A stretch of DNA of 64,000 nt, taken from positions 24,338 to 88,337 of the forward strand of contig DBTT01000016.1 of the NCBI GenBank assembly GCA_002307185.1, written 5' to 3'. Made by a program: the position numbers and the translations under genes. Origin of the DNA: Bacteroidales bacterium UBA1309 (GTDB lineage: Bacteria; Bacteroidota; Bacteroidia; Bacteroidales; Dysgonomonadaceae). The notes beneath the pieces are model-generated. The model did no database searches. It worked only from the letters and a program-made list of their open reading frames with translations, and was not told where the DNA came from. This document shows, one piece after another, positions 56,401 to 63,038 of the stretch (the stretch's first letter is position 1; every line of letters begins with the position of its first letter).

Positions 56401-56587
56401 CGCTCTCATCCGTAAACGTTCCCACTGTTGTGCCTTTGATCTTTACGGATGCACCTGTCACTGGCTGATTTGATTTGTCAACCACTTTGCCACTAATCGA
56501 CTGTGTTTGTGCATATGATCCCACTGCGGTGAGCAGTTGGAACAACAAACAACAGCATAGATAGAACCATCTTTTCTTAATTGCCAT
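53417..56587 (-). CDS. susC: SusC/RagA-family TonB-linked outer membrane transporter
   Basis: Outer-membrane importer, 1056 residues. Signal peptide ending SYAQ near residue 26, a carboxypeptidase-D-like domain at about 30-110 (ISGKVVDKSNQPVTGASVKI), the SusC box SSVQMNDVVVTAMGIKKERK near 105-125, and a plug with GKIPGVNI, ITIRGGNS, PLFVVDG and LKGAAAAALYGSRAADGAI. The barrel ends with the aromatic C-terminus FGLNLTF. It works with the SusD protein and TonB/ExbBD. First gene of the six-gene minus-strand operon; a promoter candidate lies about 260 bases upstream. Confidence 0.96.
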   Translation of the reverse strand: MAIKKRWFYLCCCLLFQLLTAVGSYAQTQSISGKVVDKSNQPVTGASVKIKGTTVGTFTDESGQFSLKASPGDVLLCSFLGYSSTEIKVGTKSSFTIILSESSVQMNDVVVTAMGIKKERKALGYSVSDLNAEELMKNKNTNIVNSLVGKIPGVNITQSSGSAGAGASITIRGGNSSSEGRQNQPLFVVDGIIYDNSTTVTGNTAYDGMSRSNTSFSNRVMDINPEDIETMSVLKGAAAAALYGSRAADGAIIITTKKGSEGATKINFSSKLSTSWANKLPQAQTTFGRGTYSSVGVLSDVTYNSWGDAIAEGTAIYDNIGNFFKNGMLIDNSVSVSGGSKNSSYFFSGSNYNQSGIVRKTNYDKTTLRMNAEQKYGILTLGVNTAYSIANTDKTLTSSGLYGGGGNGTMSAVYLWPVTENMAKYLNDDGTKYRLFDGTLDLAADTENPYWILYKDKLTDKTKRLTGAVNAALKITNWWDFTARLGYDQYSTETYTYIAPGSVVSEIYQGGRLNKTNYDYTYLTTNLMTNFHKTFSDFDLNLLLGTTTEDTETFNRIRYGYDFITAGTISFNNISTSNQFLKEATTKKRLVGAYGEFRTSYKNIAYLTLTGRNDWSSTLPVDNQSYFYPSASTSFIFTELLPKSNILSYGKLRASVADVGKDANPYATLTYTTSPITIGSYTGIGNQYTSGNPYLKPELQRAWELGGEFRFLKGRLSLDYTYYHSKTKNQIAQPRLSNASGYILTTINSGSVINDGMEISITGKAIAKKDFDWTIVLNTSYNKGKLGEFLEGVSFFYATDAQFGTVKAASVPNGGHFLALTGRRVLRETDTDGNEIKGGRYQVDPTTGLYKLSATTNSEIVGNREPKLIGGLNNSFRFKDLTFSFLLDFRIGGDVYNGTEYYMVSNGLSKLTTANNREYITVSGVNSSTGEDFDQTYYADETYTIGSSSQSGKYIIQSYWANYANNAENFITSVNWLKLRSLNVGYDFTKMLKSQKAVKGVSVNVSATNLFTWTNYKGMDPEVSAAGGTGGSGSTGIDYLGVPATSSISFGLNLTF

Positions 56588-57441
56588 AGCTGTAATTTTA
56601 GGTTTTTTGATGAAAAATCTATTTATTAATATAATAATATATCAGCAAATATTCACAAATGATAGGCGTGGCTATTGATTGTCAATATTGCGAGTAATTC
56701 GAATGGGGACTTGTTGTTTCGATCAATCGATGTTTATTGGTCTTGGCAGCACGAAGGTGTTCTACCATATTGGCCATATATTGTTATTATGCTTGATCAA
56801 AATGGAATTATATGCACATGATTTGTGTCTATATGATAACCATGAGGCAAAGTTAATTTATTTTTGTAGAAACAAACAGAATCTAGGACATAATATTTGT
56901 GTTATGGTCTTATTTTAAAATAAATTAATATTCAAAAACAATAATTGATTTATTTTTTCGTTTGAAAACATATTTGTTCAACCGAGAGAAGATCAATGTA
57001 AAGATTATGACGAATAAGCTTGACGCAAGGCTGTGACTGGATAACCTAGCCCGACAAGCCTCAATAGCAGAGGCAATTATTGCTCTGGCAATAGGTAAGC
57101 GATGGATACGCTAATTTGCACATATAGGGTCGTAACCAACTTGATTCCGGATACCAGACACTATTTTTAGGTAGTACTCACGCCAAATTGGTTTGTGCCG
57201 CATGCCGCATTTTCCATGAATGCCATTACTCATATGCTCGCCAGATTATCTTAGCCAATCCTTTTTCTGCCCTAGATAAGATTGAAGACCCCGGATGAGG
57301 ATTGGGAATGCCGAAAAAGAGGAAATAAGGCAAGCGAATATGAAAATTTAAAGCATTCCTCATCAGTGCTTGATTAATGAAACCAGACTTGTGAGTGAAT
57401 CTTGATGCTGGGCGGATTACCTACAATATCAATACTAACTC
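56588..57441. other. Long intergenic region: SusC leader plus possible gene remnant
   Basis: 854 bases. The left part, 56588-56990, is very A/T rich and holds the SusC promoter. The right part, 57000-57300, is richer in G/C and contains two short open stretches that look coding-like but broken: an ATG at 57007 read as MTNKLDARL, stop, then LDNLARQASIAEAIIALAIG; and an open run 57128-57297 with no start, ending LANPFSALDKIEDPG. They are in different frames. I do not recognise them; they may be a decayed gene or chance. Confidence 0.35.
56848..56876 (-). promoter_or_regulatory. Putative promoter of the SusC operon
   Basis: On the minus strand TTTG (56873-56876), a 17-base spacer, then TAACTTTG (56848-56855), matching both Bacteroidota elements. 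The 5' leader would be about 260 bases, long enough for leader control. Confidence 0.6.
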
Positions 57442-58545
57442 TTATACGGTGATTTTCTCAAGAGATGCTAAGTATTCCGCATCCATCGAAGCTCCTAAGC
57501 CGGGTTGGTCGCTCAAGCTTATTTCTCCTCCTTCCCCGTAGCTAATGCCTCCCACAACGGGATCGTGTTCAAACATGAGAGGTGTATCAAAATCAAAGAA
57601 TTGGATTAGTTCGTGGACGAATGCCAAATGTGCGCAAGCGGTGAATGCCAACCGAGACTCCAGGAAACCGCCGATTTGAATTCGGGTTCCAGTGTTTTTT
57701 GCCACTTCGATTATTTTCAAAGCAGTATGAATTCCACCGGACTTTCCCAGTTTGATATTCAACAAATCGCATGCGCCAATCTGAAGAAGGCGTTGGGCGT
57801 CGTGGTGATTGCTACATGACTCATCTGCCATGATGGGTATTGGGCTATGCTCGCGTATATGAGGCAATTCCATAAAATCCCAACGGGCAATAGGCTCCTC
57901 GCAGAATTGAATATTGTAGGGTTCGAGCTTTTGTAGAATTCCCAATGTTTCTTCTGGTTTCCAGCCTTGGTTGGCATCTATTCTCAAAGGAATCCCAAGT
58001 CCGATCTTTTCCCGGATGAGTTGTATTCTGAAGATGTCTGCCTCCGGCGACTCTCCGAGCTTGACTTTGATGACTCGAAACCCTTTTCCCGCTATTTCAT
58101 GTGCGTCGTTTGCCATTTTGTAAGGGTCGCCAATGCTGACCGTGTAATCAGTCTGAATCGCTTTGTCTTTTTTTCCTCCCAGAAATTTATATAGGGGAAG
58201 ATTGGCGTGTTGTGAAGCGATATCATGCAATGCTATGTCAAAAGCACTTTTGATGCTTGTATTGCCATAAATGACGTGGTCGATCGTGTGGATGCAGTTC
58301 TCTATCTCTAAAGGATTCCTTCCTTTCAAAACCTTGGCAATGTATTGCGCGACAACGAAACAAGTGTCCATGCTTTCCCCATTGATAGGCATGAACGGGC
58401 TACACTCTCCGAATCCGGATATGCCTTCATCGGTATGAACTACTACGACTACATTTTGGGCATACTCGAATGTCCCAAGAGAGATAATGAAAGGTTCTTT
58501 GAGTTTAATCGGAGATTTAAATATCTCAACAGAAGTAATTTGCAT
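57442..58545 (-). CDS. Dipeptide epimerase / enolase-superfamily enzyme, cytoplasmic
   Basis: 367 residues without any signal peptide (MQITSVEIFKSPIKLKEPF), so cytoplasmic. The catalytic set of the dipeptide-epimerase group is complete: Lys160 and Lys162 (VIKVKLGE), Asp190 (RIDANQGW), Glu216 (CEEPIA), Asp241 (MADESC) and Lys265 (NIKLGKSGG). It is clearly diverged from the Tat-type paralogue at 46848-47996. It probably epimerises dipeptides after import, with the same or a different side-chain preference; o-succinylbenzoate synthase or muconate cycloisomerase activity is less likely given the location. It lies downstream of amidase copy 2, separated by a terminator-like hairpin. Confidence 0.87.
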   Translation of the reverse strand: MQITSVEIFKSPIKLKEPFIISLGTFEYAQNVVVVVHTDEGISGFGECSPFMPINGESMDTCFVVAQYIAKVLKGRNPLEIENCIHTIDHVIYGNTSIKSAFDIALHDIASQHANLPLYKFLGGKKDKAIQTDYTVSIGDPYKMANDAHEIAGKGFRVIKVKLGESPEADIFRIQLIREKIGLGIPLRIDANQGWKPEETLGILQKLEPYNIQFCEEPIARWDFMELPHIREHSPIPIMADESCSNHHDAQRLLQIGACDLLNIKLGKSGGIHTALKIIEVAKNTGTRIQIGGFLESRLAFTACAHLAFVHELIQFFDFDTPLMFEHDPVVGGISYGEGGEISLSDQPGLGASMDAEYLASLEKITV

Positions 58546-58606
58546 TTGCTATATATATTTATTTGTTTTCAACTGATTGCCCAACCAAGGCTGCGCCATC
58601 GAAAAT

Positions 58607-58678
58607 AAAAGAGCAAGACGGCGGTTTTTGGAAAAAATGTGGTGTGCAGGCAACCACTCCATCGTGCTTGGCTCTTTT
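58607..58678 (-). terminator. Hairpin between amidase copy 2 and epimerase copy 2
   Basis: AAAAGAGC (58607-58614) pairs with GCTCTTTT (58671-58678); the stem continues with AAG/CTT, and an inner GTGGT/ACCAC stem caps it. On the minus strand the right arm is read first and TTTTATTTTC follows the left arm, as expected for a terminator of amidase copy 2. Confidence 0.7.
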
Positions 58679-58738
58679 CGCTTCTTTTTACTTAAAGTAT
58701 AGAATCATATATACTTAAAAATCGTAAGGGTTTCTTTC

Positions 58739-61723
58739 TCATTTCGCCATCATCTCTAGCAATCCATTCATCAGCTCGTTCCTCTTTCCCTCATCTTCCA
58801 CCGCCTCTATCGGAAAACCAAGCACGCAGCTTTTATAACTTCCGCTGTAAAATATTCCAGCTCCAAGGCCGTTTTCTGGATATTTTAGGATGGTGATGGC
58901 TCTCATGTCTGTTGGTGAAATGGCATCGGGAGATTCAATGGCAAGGGTTTTGTCATTCAATTCCTGGTTGAAGTAAAAAAGACTTTTGTGATTCCTGTTG
59001 CCGGGAAAAACTCCTTCCACCTCTCCTTTATTCGTTGCCCTACCTGTTTCCAGTTTGTATTTTAATATTTTTGAGGCAAAGTTGATGTCTGCAACTTCGG
59101 GCATTCCATTTTTCCACAAGTCGGTGCCCACATAAGCTCCCGATATGAGAATACTTCCCCCTTTGGAGCAATAATCTGTAATTTTCTTCTGGAAATCAGT
59201 CGGAAATGTTTTGTATTTTGCAGGCTGGGTTCCGCGTCCGATTTTGGTCTGCTTCTGTTTGCCGAGGATAATATCCACCACCGGAAATTTATTCATGCTC
59301 ACTTGCCCGTTTGCCACCGCATCACGGCTCGAGGACACAAAAGAGTAGCCTGCAAGGGCGATCGATTTGCCATGCAGGTAGGGATAGTCGAAGGTGTTTC
59401 CGGCAATCACTTTTCCAATGAAATTGCTGCCACTGGCCCCGAATCCAGGTGATTCGTTGTTCCGGAATTGAGCCTTGCGGTTAAACTCCGTTTGAGGCCC
59501 TACATAACTATATTGGTTGATGTATGGCACGCCATGATCCACATAATCTGCAAATCCGGCACTGTTTTCTTGCTGAATATCGTAACTGTCGGGTGCGGAG
59601 ACTCTGTCGAATCCGTTGACAATCAAAACGACACCTTTTTCATTGGATTTTCTACATACGGAAAGGATTTCGGAAGGGAAACTTTCCCCTCCATCATTCA
59701 CCGCCGTCACCTTGAAGCTGTAAACTTTGTCTTTCTCTATTTTCAGGCTCACGGCATTCGTTGTGACAAGTTGGCCATTGTCAAAATCGTTGTCCCCTTC
59801 GCGCACGTAAACGATGTATCTTGTAGGCTTGGCTGTTGGCTCTGACGGGTCGCTCACCGGCTTCCAGCCTAATCGGACAGAATCCTTGTCAGAAAATCTG
59901 GTGTAAAATGCCGTGACAGGCAAGGGTTGCACCACGTAATCGTTTTGGTGCTGTTGTGCCAAAAACTTCAAAATCCCTTTGTATATGGATCTGCTCACGG
60001 TGAAGCGGAAACTTGGGTCTAAGCCATAACGCATGTCGGCAAAATTCTGGTGCGAGAGCAATTCGAGGAGCATGGTTGGCACATTCGGCACTCGTGCCTC
60101 GCTGTAGGAGCGGTCCCAAAGCTGGCGGCGTGTCCATTTGGGTTCAAAGTTGCTTCGTATATCATTCACCACTTCATCCATAATGTATTCTGTCAAATCT
60201 CTCGAAACCCAGCGGGTTTGTCCGTTCTCGAATCGCTGCTTGTTGAACTGCGTCATGCAAATGCCAAGTGTTCCCACGATGGAATCGCCGGGCACACTCC
60301 CTGCATCGGTGTGAAAGGCCAATGCCAAGTCAATAGGAACATTCAATCCTTTTGAATTTGGCAAAACGGAAGAACCTCCCGCCAAATAATTTACCCAAAA
60401 GCCGCGGCTTTGGAAATCGTCCGAATAATCATCCCCGCCTTTTGTACGGCTATACACCGAATCCGGAGCCCCTGCCCATTGCAGCCAATACCTTGCCCCC
60501 TCCACAAAGCGTGGAAAATAGCTGGGCTGCGGCTTTAGGGTCTGAAGCAATTGAATTACAGTGCTATCATTCACGACGGGTGGTTTCTCTAAAGGCTGGC
60601 GGGCAATATTCCCCATCCCGCCGCCTATTTTCAGGCCATCCGCGGTGAGAATTTTTCCTTTTTCGTTACTCAAATTAGTAAGTACTACCTTGCAATGGCT
60701 ATTCTTCCCTTTATCAAAAAGGAAAAATCCGAGGAATATCCACGTGCCGCCTCCCATCTGTTGATTGATGCTGAATTTGGTCTGTCCTCCCAAATGATGC
60801 ACCGTATAGATTGCATCTTGGGGACTGTTCGGTAGCGATTTGTAGGATATATAAACCGCATATTTCCCTTTCTCGGGAATATCGGGGATCCATTCGCAAG
60901 AAGATGCATCGGGTATATTGTCGGTGGTTTCTATTTCACGGTAGGTGCCCATCCGGAAAGGATTTTCCTTATCGAGATAAACGCTCTGCTTGTTTGCAAA
61001 GCCCGAATCCACGCCGTTTTTCCATATTTGTGTTTTGTTTTGTTCGATATATTCCGACTTGCTGGTGGAGCCATCGTTGTCAATGATCACTTCATCGGAC
61101 TGGATATCCCTTTCGCGGGGAATAAATACGTATGCGCCTGCGTTTTCGAGCATTGGTGCGAGATAGGGCAATACGAAACTCTGCGTGAACAAATCTTCCA
61201 CTGTTTGGAAAAGCCTTGCTCTCTGAAACTCCCAACGTCGGGAAGGTTGGCTATAATACAATCCGTGGCTCTGCCATAGCGCAAGGTGTGTGTCGAACAA
61301 GCCTTTGGCGGGGATGAAAGGGCGGGAAAGGTTTTCCACAATAGGGGTTACTTTCGGATTTGCAAAAAGATCCGCCACGGCACGATCGGAAGTTACGAAA
61401 AACTCGATGGGCTGGGTGTCGGTGATGATTTTCAACGGCGATCTGTCCAAATCTGGCGACAAGAAGGACTTCACGTTTTTGTAAATTTCGTTCACCGTTC
61501 GGTTGTCGAATCGGATATACGAAAGGTTGATATTCGCATACAGGCGCAGTCCGGCAGAATCCTGAATGGCGGAATCCAATTTTATATCGGGAACGAAAAC
61601 CGTTTTCCGCGCAGCTTGGGTGAGGTAGCTTTCGATTTTGGCCTTTGTGGTTGGTGGCAAGACTTGCGCTGGGACAAATTGGTTGCAAAGGGCATATAGA
61701 AAGAACAATAGAATCTTGCGCAT
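58739..61723 (-). CDS. Large secreted amidase/golvesin/FN3 protein, copy 2
   Basis: 994 residues from ATG 61723 (MRKILLFFLYALCNQFVPAQ, a signal peptide). The frame is open 90 bases further upstream, but that part is leader sequence. Same architecture as the protein at 43731-46790: zinc-amidase residues His about 152 (WQSHGLYYS), Glu about 175 (FQTVEDLF), His about 472 (LAFHTDAG) and Glu about 554 (MLLELLSHQN). A golvesin-type insert lies at about 270-330 (NQQMGGGTWIFLG), FN3 at about 608-680, and an alpha/beta C-terminal region with DIILGKQ and GGSILISGAYVGTDL. It is extensively identical to copy 1 throughout and so is a paralogue. Expressed apart from the SusC operon. Confidence 0.82.
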   Translation of the reverse strand: MRKILLFFLYALCNQFVPAQVLPPTTKAKIESYLTQAARKTVFVPDIKLDSAIQDSAGLRLYANINLSYIRFDNRTVNEIYKNVKSFLSPDLDRSPLKIITDTQPIEFFVTSDRAVADLFANPKVTPIVENLSRPFIPAKGLFDTHLALWQSHGLYYSQPSRRWEFQRARLFQTVEDLFTQSFVLPYLAPMLENAGAYVFIPRERDIQSDEVIIDNDGSTSKSEYIEQNKTQIWKNGVDSGFANKQSVYLDKENPFRMGTYREIETTDNIPDASSCEWIPDIPEKGKYAVYISYKSLPNSPQDAIYTVHHLGGQTKFSINQQMGGGTWIFLGFFLFDKGKNSHCKVVLTNLSNEKGKILTADGLKIGGGMGNIARQPLEKPPVVNDSTVIQLLQTLKPQPSYFPRFVEGARYWLQWAGAPDSVYSRTKGGDDYSDDFQSRGFWVNYLAGGSSVLPNSKGLNVPIDLALAFHTDAGSVPGDSIVGTLGICMTQFNKQRFENGQTRWVSRDLTEYIMDEVVNDIRSNFEPKWTRRQLWDRSYSEARVPNVPTMLLELLSHQNFADMRYGLDPSFRFTVSRSIYKGILKFLAQQHQNDYVVQPLPVTAFYTRFSDKDSVRLGWKPVSDPSEPTAKPTRYIVYVREGDNDFDNGQLVTTNAVSLKIEKDKVYSFKVTAVNDGGESFPSEILSVCRKSNEKGVVLIVNGFDRVSAPDSYDIQQENSAGFADYVDHGVPYINQYSYVGPQTEFNRKAQFRNNESPGFGASGSNFIGKVIAGNTFDYPYLHGKSIALAGYSFVSSSRDAVANGQVSMNKFPVVDIILGKQKQTKIGRGTQPAKYKTFPTDFQKKITDYCSKGGSILISGAYVGTDLWKNGMPEVADINFASKILKYKLETGRATNKGEVEGVFPGNRNHKSLFYFNQELNDKTLAIESPDAISPTDMRAITILKYPENGLGAGIFYSGSYKSCVLGFPIEAVEDEGKRNELMNGLLEMMAK

Positions 61724-61882
61724 GCTGAAATGTTTAAAAATAAATATGAATCTTCGAGCGTTGGTTTCTGATAGTATCCCGATATGTTTAAGTATGAAAC
61801 AGATCGGGTACAAATTTAATGCCTTCCTTCCATTTGTCGGTACACTGTGTTTTCATCCCAGTTTTTCCGTGAATCAGGCCGG

Positions 61883-61973
61883 CACTCCTCCCTGTTGCAG
61901 GAAATTTTTCTCCTAGGAAGAAATTTCACTCCTCCCTGTTGCGGCAAAATTTTCTCTTAGGAAGAAATTTTGC
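61883..61973. repeat. Two tandem copies of a 44-base hairpin-forming repeat
   Basis: Copy 1 at 61883-61926 and copy 2 at 61927-61973 both start CACTCCTCCCTGTTGC and contain TAGGAAGAAATTT. Each can fold: in copy 2 GCAAAATTT (61944-61952) pairs with AAATTTTGC (61965-61973), and copy 1 has a matching, less perfect pair. It lies 160 bases upstream of amidase copy 2. Confidence 0.8.
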
Positions 61974-62055
61974 TACTCCCGTATGCCGTGGCGGCGGAAA
62001 TGAATTGCCTGTTTTTTTTCACATCGGGCTTAGCCTGGAAAGGCAGAGATCTGGG

Positions 62056-62109
62056 AAAAATTGTTCTTGTTGATAGAATTCATATTTCCAAGACAATCAA
62101 CAAGAACAA
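62056..62109 (-). terminator. Rho-independent terminator after nagB
   Basis: Perfect 14-base inverted repeat TTGTTCTTGTTGAT (62061-62074) and ATCAACAAGAACAA (62096-62109). Read on the minus strand it is followed by TTTTT (62060-62056). It is about 97 bases after the nagB stop. The rest of 61724-62205 holds the tandem repeat and a possible -7 box TAAATTTG on the minus strand at 61811-61818. Confidence 0.85.
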
Positions 62110-62205
62110 GTTAAAGGCATCAGTAGAAAGGTGAGAATGTGGTTGTTCCTTTATAAGGAAATGGCAATCACCTTTTCAATTACAATGCGAGAGATCTCTC
62201 CCTTC

Positions 62206-62982
62206 TCAAGCATCTATTTCGATGTCCTTAAAATAGCGGTATGTGCCGACTCTTAATTCTGATGTTGCCTCTTCATCGCAAACAATTATTCCATTTTGGT
62301 GCATTTGGAGAGCGGATATAGTCCACATCTGACTGACCCCGCCTTCTACAGCTTGAGCCAATGCCCTTGCTTTGTTTGCCCCATTGGCAATAACGACAAC
62401 TTCTTTTGCATCCATGACTGTTGCAACTCCTACCGTAAGAGCTTGCGTAGGGACATTCGACAAATCATTTCCAAAGAAGCGCGAATTGATGACGCGGGTT
62501 TCAGTGGTTAATGTTTTCAGGCGTGTGCGGGAAGTCAAGGAAGAGCCTGGCTCGTTGAAGGCAATGTGTCCATCTACACCAACGCCACCCAAAAACAAGT
62601 CAATGCCTCCCGACTCGATTATCCGTTGCTCATAGCTTTTGCATTCGGCAATCAAATCTGGCGCATTTCCGTTGAGGATATGCACATTCTCCGGCTTTAT
62701 ATCAATGTGGCTGAAGAAGTTATTCCACATAAACGAATGGTAGCTTTGTGGATGGTCTTCCGGTAGGTTGACGTACTCGTCCATGTTGAATGTAACTACA
62801 TTGGCAAACGAAACTTGCTGGTTGTTGTAAGATTCTATCAGGTGTTTGTAAACCCTTAATGGGCTTGAACCAGTTGGCAGTCCAAGTACGACAGGCTGAT
62901 TGGAACCCTTGATTTTTTCAATTATATGATTCGCAGTCCATCTTGACAGCGCATCATAGTCTTGTTTTATGATAAGTCTCAT
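62206..62982 (-). CDS. nagB: Glucosamine-6-phosphate deaminase
   Basis: Converts glucosamine-6-phosphate to fructose-6-phosphate and ammonia, cytoplasmic, 258 residues. The family motifs are GLPTGSSPLRVYKHL near residue 34, FNMDEYVNLPEDHPQSY near 65 (catalytic Asp), and GVGVDGHIAFNEPGSSL near 132 with the active-site Asp and His. The usual final segment is present (DIEIDA end). It is normal length for NagB. 56 bases downstream of a second NagB-family/PIG-L gene on the same strand, and close to the cell-wall amidase genes, so it probably processes amino sugar from murein fragments. Confidence 0.96.
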   Translation of the reverse strand: MRLIIKQDYDALSRWTANHIIEKIKGSNQPVVLGLPTGSSPLRVYKHLIESYNNQQVSFANVVTFNMDEYVNLPEDHPQSYHSFMWNNFFSHIDIKPENVHILNGNAPDLIAECKSYEQRIIESGGIDLFLGGVGVDGHIAFNEPGSSLTSRTRLKTLTTETRVINSRFFGNDLSNVPTQALTVGVATVMDAKEVVVIANGANKARALAQAVEGGVSQMWTISALQMHQNGIIVCDEEATSELRVGTYRYFKDIEIDA

Positions 62983-63038
62983 GTTTCTTTTTTTTTGACT
63001 ATAATTATAATGAAGATAAAGATGTAAATGTATTTGCT

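Noticed and set aside
56679..56918. 79-codon plus-strand frame in the SusC leader
   Set aside because: A/T-rich, overlaps the SusC promoter elements and has no similarity I can recognise.
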